Shown piece by piece: positions 1 through 3,628 of a DNA stretch of 7,514 nt; positions within the stretch are counted from its first letter, which is position 1; every line of letters begins with the position of its first letter. The notes beneath the pieces are model-generated. The model made no database searches, had not been told where the DNA came from, and worked only from the letters and a program-made list of their open reading frames with translations. Source of the stretch: an uncultured Eubacteriales bacterium. Lineage in GTDB: Bacteria; Bacillota; Clostridia; Christensenellales; Borkfalkiaceae. The position numbers were made by a program, and so were the translations under genes. The DNA lies in NCBI GenBank assembly GCA_902767455.1, contig CACXHH010000093.1, positions 1 to 7,514 on the forward strand, read 5' to 3'.

Positions 1-251
1 TTTATGCCGAGATATTGCTCGCACATGTGTTCGATAGTGTAATTAAGCTGCGGTATAACCGAAGAGATAATTACGCCTTCTATCTCCGATTTATCTATCT
101 TAGCGTTGGATAAAAGGTCGCGGACGACGATACCGTATTCGTCGGCGGTGGAGCTTCTCTTGGACACTACGCGGAAAGAAGCAATAAGTTTATCGCCCGC
201 GTACACGCCGTATTTAATATTAGTGTTTCCTATATCGATAACGAAAATCAT
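1..251 (-). CDS. coaX: Type III pantothenate kinase, N-terminal part (runs off left edge)
   Basis: CoaX phosphorylates pantothenate with ATP, the first committed step of coenzyme A synthesis in the cytoplasm. I translated the minus strand from the ATG at 251: 83 codons are visible, beginning MIFVIDIGNTNIKYGVYAG. The DIGNTNIKYG stretch (residues 6-15) is the phosphate-binding D-x-G-N-T motif of the ASKHA-fold type III kinases, and ISSVIPQL (62-69) matches the next conserved strand. Family members are about 250-260 residues, so roughly two thirds lie outside the window. The ATG is only 4 bases after the stop of the upstream transporter gene. No good Shine-Dalgarno is seen in front of it, so translational coupling is likely. 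The type I and II kinases lack this motif, so the assignment is firm despite truncation. Confidence 0.93.
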   Translation of the reverse strand, partial: MIFVIDIGNTNIKYGVYAGDKLIASFRVVSKRSSTADEYGIVVRDLLSNAKIDKSEIEGVIISSVIPQLNYTIEHMCEQYLGI

Positions 252-255
252 ATTT

Positions 256-822
256 TTAACGTTTATATACTGAATTTATGGTCTTTACGAAGACGGGAAC
301 GAGAACAGCCGATAAAACGACTTCGGCAACGAAGTTGATAGACATTATCGTCGCAAAGACCGCGGCAAGAGTCGCCGCGTCGAAGAGCGTCATCATGGTT
401 ATTACGAGAACGGTGTTCGTTAAAACTCCGAAGATACCCGCGATCGAGAGCGGCAAAACGTTTTTAACGAATTCGTTTTGCGACTTTGAAAAAAGCTTTT
501 TACAGCCAAGACATACGAAATACGCTACGATACCGATAAAAAATCTCGGCACGATAGAGATAAGAGGGTTCAAAAAAACGGGGTTTGCGATAATAATCGC
601 AAGAATAAACGACGCTATGCCAAGGAGCGTTCCGCCCACGAACATATTGCGTTTATCGCCCGTTACCGATACCGCTATCGCAAGCGGAAGAGTTAAAGCG
701 GCAGGCGTAAAATTGCCGAGCAACGCGCTCAAAAGATACGTTTCGATAAGCAAAAACACGAAAACGAGCGCAAGCATTACCCCGAGAAACGCAACGTTTC
801 TCGCCACTGAATTTCTGTTCAT
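256..822 (-). CDS. ECF transporter S component, probably pantothenate-specific (PanT-like)
   Basis: An integral membrane protein of 188 residues, very hydrophobic, with about six membrane segments (approximately 11-35, 41-53, 60-79, 82-108, 120-145 and 150-178). The pattern fits substrate-binding S subunits of energy-coupling factor vitamin transporters: the N-terminal RNVAFLGVMLAL region, the NPLISIVPRFFIGI stretch (85-98), GVLTNTVLV (132-140) and the NF-AE-VLSAVLVP helix near the end. S subunits bind the vitamin and depend on a shared EcfA-EcfA'-EcfT module, none of which is encoded here. Specificity for pantothenate is inferred from the coaX gene 4 bases downstream, which uses pantothenate, and from resemblance to PanT proteins; another substrate cannot be excluded. 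The start at 822 is well supported: GGAGG (832-828) precedes it by 5 bases. Confidence 0.8.
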   Translation of the reverse strand: MNRNSVARNVAFLGVMLALVFVFLLIETYLLSALLGNFTPAALTLPLAIAVSVTGDKRNMFVGGTLLGIASFILAIIIANPVFLNPLISIVPRFFIGIVAYFVCLGCKKLFSKSQNEFVKNVLPLSIAGIFGVLTNTVLVITMMTLFDAATLAAVFATIMSINFVAEVVLSAVLVPVFVKTINSVYKR

Positions 823-835
823 TTAGTCCTCCAAT

Positions 836-860
836 CAGATTCCCGAACAAAGGATATCTG
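836..860 (-). other. Possible leader hairpin just before the transporter ribosome site
   Basis: Read on the minus strand, the arms CAGATATCC and GGGAATCTG fold around a 7-base loop, with one A-A mismatch and one T-G wobble. The hairpin ends 3 bases before the GGAGG of the transporter gene, inside the roughly 95-base leader implied by the promoter at 924-952. It has no T tract, so it is not a terminator. It could influence ribosome access, but no riboswitch class is recognised and the fold may be chance. Confidence 0.3.
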
Positions 861-905
861 TCGTATAAATTTTTCGGCTAAGAACTTTGACAAAAAGCCT
901 TTCGC

Positions 906-923
906 CCTGATTATCCTGATTAT
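906..923 (-). repeat. Perfect tandem 9-base repeat at the transporter promoter start point
   Basis: On the minus strand ATAATCAGG occurs twice in direct succession, immediately after the -10 hexamer of the promoter at 924-952, so it covers the expected transcription start. A near copy, ATAATCAAGG, lies upstream at 994-1003. The placement would suit a repressor site, but two copies of a short AT-rich word may also be simple slippage. Confidence 0.5.
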
Positions 924-952
924 ATTGTATATTATTTGACCGAAAATGGCAA
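924..952 (-). promoter_or_regulatory. Housekeeping sigma promoter for the transporter-coaX unit
   Basis: On the minus strand TTGCCA (952-947) and TACAAT (929-924) are separated by 17 bases; each differs from consensus at one position. The expected start near 917 leaves a leader of about 95 bases before the ATG at 822. Confidence 0.7.
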
Positions 953-982
953 GCAAATTGACAGCCGCCGCAAAAATAGAAA

Positions 983-1012
983 GTAACAAAATGACCTTGA
1001 TTATCGTATTAT
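983..1012 (+). promoter_or_regulatory. Weak candidate promoter for the cysteine-rich small gene
   Basis: GTAACA (983-988, 4 of 6 to consensus) and TATTAT (1007-1012, 5 of 6) lie 18 bases apart. This would start transcription near 1019 and give a leader of about 44 bases that carries the AAAGGAGAG ribosome site. The surrounding sequence is AT-rich, so chance matches are expected. An alternative TTGACA at 958-963 has no fitting -10 element. Confidence 0.35.
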
Positions 1013-1062
1013 ATATTGACGGCTGAAGAGCTGAATTTTTAAAGGAGAGAAAATTTATCAAC

Positions 1063-1281
1063 ATGCTTACCAACAATAATTATTATCTGTATCTGCTTAT
1101 AATTCTTCTCGTCGTATGCTGCGGCGGTTGCGGTTGCATCAACGATATAATCAATAAGCTTTGTTCTTGCAAAGGTCTTATCCCTATCGTTTTGCTGCTC
1201 CTTCTGTGCGGTTGCGGTGAAGGCAAAGAACAAGGCCACGGCGGCTTCAATTACGGCGGCGGCTGCGGTTGCGGCAAATAA
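1063..1281 (+). CDS. Small cysteine- and glycine-rich membrane protein, unknown function
   Basis: Not recognised as a named family. The 72-residue product has two hydrophobic segments (about 7-22 and 38-50) and ten cysteines (19, 20, 23, 25, 34, 36, 49, 51, 68, 70). Eight of these form four C-x-C pairs, three of them Cys-Gly-Cys. The tail from about 52 is polar and glycine-rich, with one histidine. Such density suggests metal binding, disulfide cross-linking or a coat or envelope role, but none of this is proven. It is probably a real gene: AAAGGAGAG at 1041-1049 precedes the ATG, though with a long spacer of 13 bases, and a strong terminator begins 17 bases after the stop. It converges with the ArsR-type gene. 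The minus-strand reading frame over the same bases lacks these signals and is taken as a shadow. Confidence 0.72.
   Translation: MLTNNNYYLYLLIILLVVCCGGCGCINDIINKLCSCKGLIPIVLLLLLCGCGEGKEQGHGGFNYGGGCGCGK
1124..1274 (+). repeat. Dispersed repeat unit encoding Cys-Gly-Cys blocks
   Basis: TGCGGTTGCGG occurs at 1207-1217 and 1264-1274, and 10 of its 11 bases (GCGGTTGCGG) at 1124-1133. All lie within the small cysteine-rich gene and encode its Cys-Gly-Cys blocks. The near-identical codon choice (TGC GGT TGC GG) points to internal duplication rather than independent origin, although a short two-amino-acid motif limits how strong that argument is. Confidence 0.5.
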
Positions 1282-1298
1282 TCGTCTACATAAACTTA

Positions 1299-1337
1299 CG
1301 GGCTTTCCGCTTCTTTCGGCGGAAAGCCCGTTTTTTT
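1299..1337 (+). terminator. Strong intrinsic terminator of the cysteine-rich small gene
   Basis: A perfect 12-base stem (CGGGCTTTCCGC at 1299-1310 with GCGGAAAGCCCG at 1319-1330) encloses an 8-base loop and is followed directly by seven Ts. It works for the plus strand; on the minus strand the hairpin is followed by TAAGTTTATG, so it would be a poor stop for the converging regulator gene. Confidence 0.92.
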
Positions 1338-1366
1338 ATATCCTTAAATTTTGCAAAAACTACTTT

Positions 1367-1702
1367 TCAGTACCCTAAAAACTCAACGCCTTTTAATAAA
1401 ACGTCGTTCAAAAGTTCGTTTTTGAGAGAATAAAAAACGACTTTGCCTTGCCTTCTCTGCCGTACAGCGCCGAGATTTTTCAACAGCCTTAACTGGTGGC
1501 TTACGGTAGTCTGGTTTATTCCTAAAACGACGGAAATATCGTTGACGCACATTTCCGTAATCGCGAGTGCCGAAAGCATTTTGAGCCGCGTAACGTCAGA
1601 AAAAATAGAGAAAAATTTAACGAGATCGAAGAGCATATCGTTCGTGGGAACGTATTCAGTCACGAGAGATTGCATACGTTTGTCAAGCAATAATATTTCC
1701 AT
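1367..1702 (-). CDS. ArsR/SmtB-family winged-helix transcription regulator
   Basis: A 111-residue DNA-binding repressor of the ArsR/SmtB type. The family signature is clear: FFSIFSDVTRLKMLSAL (about 30-46) starts the core, CVNDISVVLGINQTTVSHQLRLLKNLGAV (52-80) is the helix-turn-helix, and RQRRQGKVVFYSL (81-93) is the wing. Members usually leave DNA when they bind a metal or other signal. Here the usual ligands are missing: the ELCVCD metal site of ArsR/CadC proteins appears as EMCVND with a single cysteine (C52, the only one in the protein), and the last helix has no histidines, unlike CzrA or SmtB. A non-metal or redox signal is therefore plausible. The start at 1702 has GGGTG 5 bases upstream and a near-perfect promoter. 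The gene converges with one small gene and diverges from the other, and may regulate one or both. Confidence 0.93.
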   Translation of the reverse strand: MEILLLDKRMQSLVTEYVPTNDMLFDLVKFFSIFSDVTRLKMLSALAITEMCVNDISVVLGINQTTVSHQLRLLKNLGAVRQRRQGKVVFYSLKNELLNDVLLKGVEFLGY

Positions 1703-1738
1703 ATAAACACCCGAAGTCTTATCTTTTTTTACAGTAAA

Positions 1739-1768
1739 ATTATACTATATATTTCAATAATTTGTCAA
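1739..1768 (-). promoter_or_regulatory. Consensus promoter of the ArsR-type regulator
   Basis: On the minus strand a perfect TTGACA (1768-1763) and a perfect TATAAT (1744-1739) lie 18 bases apart. Transcription would start near 1732, about 30 bases before the ATG. An imperfect inverted repeat, ATTAT-N13-ATAAT (1739-1761), overlaps the -10 element and spacer and could be the autoregulatory operator; only its outer five bases pair, so this part is tentative. Confidence 0.82.
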
Positions 1769-1872
1769 CGCCCAACGGAAAGACAAATAGGTCGGAATTC
1801 GTCGAACATAGTCACAAAACCCGCTATTTTGTCAAAGGTTTTATCGCGCGCAAAATTCGCGTTTATTTTCTG

Positions 1873-1902
1873 TTAAAACGCCTGTTATTCGCAATGTATC
1901 AT
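1873..1902 (+). promoter_or_regulatory. Weak candidate promoter for the 60-residue small gene
   Basis: TTAAAA (1873-1878) and TATCAT (1897-1902) are 18 bases apart, at 4 of 6 and 5 of 6 matches to consensus. The start would be near 1909, leaving about 40 bases of leader. A rival pair, TTGTCA (1829-1834) with AAAATT, is poorer at -10. From 1769 to 1872 I see no gene and no clear signal beyond a weak 6-base hairpin (ACAAAA/TTTTGT, 1814-1832). Confidence 0.3.
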
Positions 1903-1948
1903 AAGTACAGATATTCACGCATACATTAGTTACAAAACGGAGAATACT

Positions 1949-2131
1949 ATGACTTCTGGAAACCTTACGCTTATCGCGTTGCTGTTTTTACTTTCTTACA
2001 ACGACACGATAACGCTTACGCAAACTCTTATCCTGCTCGCTCTTTTGTCGACTACGGGATGCCGTCGCCTTTTCGGAAATGGCGATAACGACTCGCGAAC
2101 GACCACCACTACTACGACCGTAACTTCCTGA
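1949..2131 (+). CDS. Small membrane protein with poly-threonine tail, unknown function
   Basis: Not recognised as a named family. The 60-residue product has two hydrophobic segments (about 6-16 and 21-36) joined by a very short SYNDT turn, then a polar stretch with one cysteine (38), two arginines and GNGDNDS, and finally seven threonines in a row (51-57) before the end. It resembles a small two-pass hairpin in the membrane with a short low-complexity tail. The start is supported by CGGAG (1938-1942) 6 bases before the ATG, and the gene ends 11 bases before a terminator hairpin. It is divergent from the ArsR-type gene and shares a 246-base intergenic region with it, so control by that regulator is possible. 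Small size leaves some doubt that it is translated. Confidence 0.62.
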   Translation: MTSGNLTLIALLFLLSYNDTITLTQTLILLALLSTTGCRRLFGNGDNDSRTTTTTTTVTS

Positions 2132-2142
2132 AAACCACAAAA

Positions 2143-2173
2143 ACCCGTCGCCCGATATTTCCGAGCGACGGGT
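2143..2173. terminator. Shared hairpin terminator between convergent genes
   Basis: The stem ACCCGTCGC (2143-2151) pairs perfectly with GCGACGGGT (2165-2173) around a 13-base loop. On the minus strand it is followed by TTTTGTGGTTTT, a reasonable T tract for the phosphatase end of the lon unit. On the plus strand it is followed only by ATATTTAAT, so termination of the small gene is weaker. Confidence 0.8.
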
Positions 2174-2192
2174 ATATTTAATAAAAACGTTA

Positions 2193-2993
2193 TTAAACGA
2201 GATATCTCGCCTTTAAATTAGCAAAGTCTTCGTCTTTGAGCCCAAGCATTTTGCGGCAATACGCTTCTGCGCCGCCGTAATTTTCGTTAAGGAACTGTAT
2301 GGTCTTTTCGATATACATTTCCTTCGTGCTCATGATGCAATAAAGTATCTTTTTGAATCTGAACGTGACGGGAGCAATAGCTAAACCGACCTTATACAAA
2401 AAGTATTTTTTGCGCCAGAAACGCGCGGAAGCAATGTAATCTCTCAATATCGTAGCTTTATCCACGCCGAGAAGAAGTTCTATAAGCATCGAGCAGATGC
2501 CTACTCTGTCCTTTCCGCTGTTGCAATGGTACAAAATAGCCGTTTTTGCGTTTAATACTATGTCGAAGAACCTTTTGAGAGCGTTTACGGATTCACGGTC
2601 GGTTATCATGTGGCGGTACATCTGCACCATATAATTATCAGCCGTTCCGTACTTTTCGTAGAGAATTCGACCTTCCTTAGCCATCGTATGGCGCATTTTT
2701 TCGCTGTACGTTATCCCCGGCGTCGCCGTGCAAACAAGCGGACAATTAATGTAATCGGCGTTATTAAGAAGCGTATCGGGCTTTTCGAGCCGTTCTCTTT
2801 CCGTTCTTAAATCGACTACCGTGTTTATACCGAGTTGTTCGAGCATTTTTTTGGTTTTTGAAGGAAGTTTGTGGAGTTTTCCGCTTCTATACAAAAGCCC
2901 GCTCTTAATCTTTTTACCGTCTTCGGTGGACATGCCGCCGAGATCTCTCGTATTATACAAGCTTTTCAGTTGCAATCTGTTAAATTCATTCAT
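2193..2993 (-). CDS. Tyrosine phosphatase-like protein (PtpB-type CX5R family)
   Basis: A cytoplasmic 266-residue protein of the bacterial tyrosine/dual-specificity phosphatase family that includes mycobacterial PtpB (Pfam Y_phosphatase3). It would hydrolyse phosphotyrosine, phosphoserine or possibly phosphoinositides through a cysteinyl-phosphate intermediate. Visible marks are NTRDLGG (14-20), LLYRSG (33-38), VVDLRTERE (59-67) and the P-loop HCNSGKDRVG (156-165), with nucleophile C157, general acid candidate D162 and phosphate-binding R163. The P-loop resembles the HC-x-x-GKDRTG of the family, with V for T. Length is normal and no signal peptide is seen. Its ATG at 2993 overlaps the end of ysxC by 8 bases, which suggests coupled translation as the last gene of the lon unit. 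The natural substrate cannot be told from sequence. Confidence 0.9.
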   Translation of the reverse strand: MNEFNRLQLKSLYNTRDLGGMSTEDGKKIKSGLLYRSGKLHKLPSKTKKMLEQLGINTVVDLRTERERLEKPDTLLNNADYINCPLVCTATPGITYSEKMRHTMAKEGRILYEKYGTADNYMVQMYRHMITDRESVNALKRFFDIVLNAKTAILYHCNSGKDRVGICSMLIELLLGVDKATILRDYIASARFWRKKYFLYKVGLAIAPVTFRFKKILYCIMSTKEMYIEKTIQFLNENYGGAEAYCRKMLGLKDEDFANLKARYLV

Positions 2994-3600
2994 CGTCGAC
3001 CCCGTCGTCTTCCATAGTATCGTAAACGTTTACAGCCTTTTCTATCGCGTTTATAACGTCATCCTTTCCGTAGCCCGTTTCAGAAGAAACGGCGATTATA
3101 TCGCCCACGGAAAGCCCCAGCTTTGCGGCGACAGCCGCCGCCTGCGGTCTTACTTTCGTTTTTGCGAGCTTATCCGCCTTCGTCGCGACGAGAGTAAACG
3201 GAATACGTTTTGCGTAGAGATAGCGAACCATCGTCTTGTCGTCCTCGGTGGGATCGTGACGGATATCGACGAGCGCTATAACGTGGCAGATATCCGTTTC
3301 GTCAAAGAAGGCTTCGAGCGTTTTCGCCCAGCGGTCCTTTTCGACTTTCGACACTTCGGCATACCCGTAGCCGGGTAGATCCGCAAGGATAAACTCGCCG
3401 AAATCGAAGTAATTTACAAGCCGCGTTCTCCCCGGCGTTCCGGAAGTTTTGGCAAGCTTTTTTCTGTTCGCCAACATATTGATAAACGAACTTTTGCCCA
3501 CGTTCGACTTGCCGCTCACGCAAATGATCGGCTTGTCGGAAGTTATGAAACCGCTTACGTCCGCGGCTGATTTTATAAACTGCGCGTTATACTGCTTCAT
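2986..3600 (-). CDS. ysxC: Ribosome biogenesis GTPase YsxC/EngB (YihA family)
   Basis: An essential GTPase in many bacteria that acts in late assembly of the 50S ribosomal subunit. The 204-residue product shows all G motifs in order: G1 GKSNVGKSS (30-38), G2 TPGRT (55-59), G3 DLPGYG (74-79), G4 TKADK (140-144) and G5 VSSE (181-184). Length is typical, and the short acidic C-terminal tail (MEDDGVDDE) is variable in the family. The start at 3600 fits the usual N-terminus; the ribosome site is weak (GGA about 10 bases upstream). It lies 28 bases after lon, the same order as in Bacillus, and is probably cotranscribed with it. The name engB is equivalent. Confidence 0.97.
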   Translation of the reverse strand: MKQYNAQFIKSAADVSGFITSDKPIICVSGKSNVGKSSFINMLANRKKLAKTSGTPGRTRLVNYFDFGEFILADLPGYGYAEVSKVEKDRWAKTLEAFFDETDICHVIALVDIRHDPTEDDKTMVRYLYAKRIPFTLVATKADKLAKTKVRPQAAAVAAKLGLSVGDIIAVSSETGYGKDDVINAIEKAVNVYDTMEDDGVDDE

Positions 3601-3628
3601 GGCAACTTTGTCCGTTTTTTAGTGATTA

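Noticed and set aside
278..826. Long plus-strand frames opposite the transporter, phosphatase, ysxC, lon and pnp
   Set aside because: They mirror well-identified minus-strand genes, are rich in Ser, Arg and Phe, and show no domain of their own.
958..963. Perfect TTGACA upstream of the cysteine-rich gene
   Set aside because: No acceptable -10 hexamer lies 16-18 bases downstream (AAGTAA or AGTAAC), so a perfect -35 alone is treated as chance.
1039..1239. 66-codon minus-strand frame opposite the cysteine-rich gene
   Set aside because: It lacks a ribosome site, and the plus strand over the same bases has a ribosome site and a strong terminator.
1299..1337. Use of this hairpin as terminator for the ArsR-type gene
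   Set aside because: On the minus strand the hairpin is followed by TAAGTTTATG, not a T tract, so it is assigned to the plus strand only.
2053..2064. Lipoprotein signal in the 60-residue protein (STTGC)
   Set aside because: The cysteine is at residue 38 after two hydrophobic segments, the -3 position is threonine rather than leucine, and the N-terminus has no positive charge.
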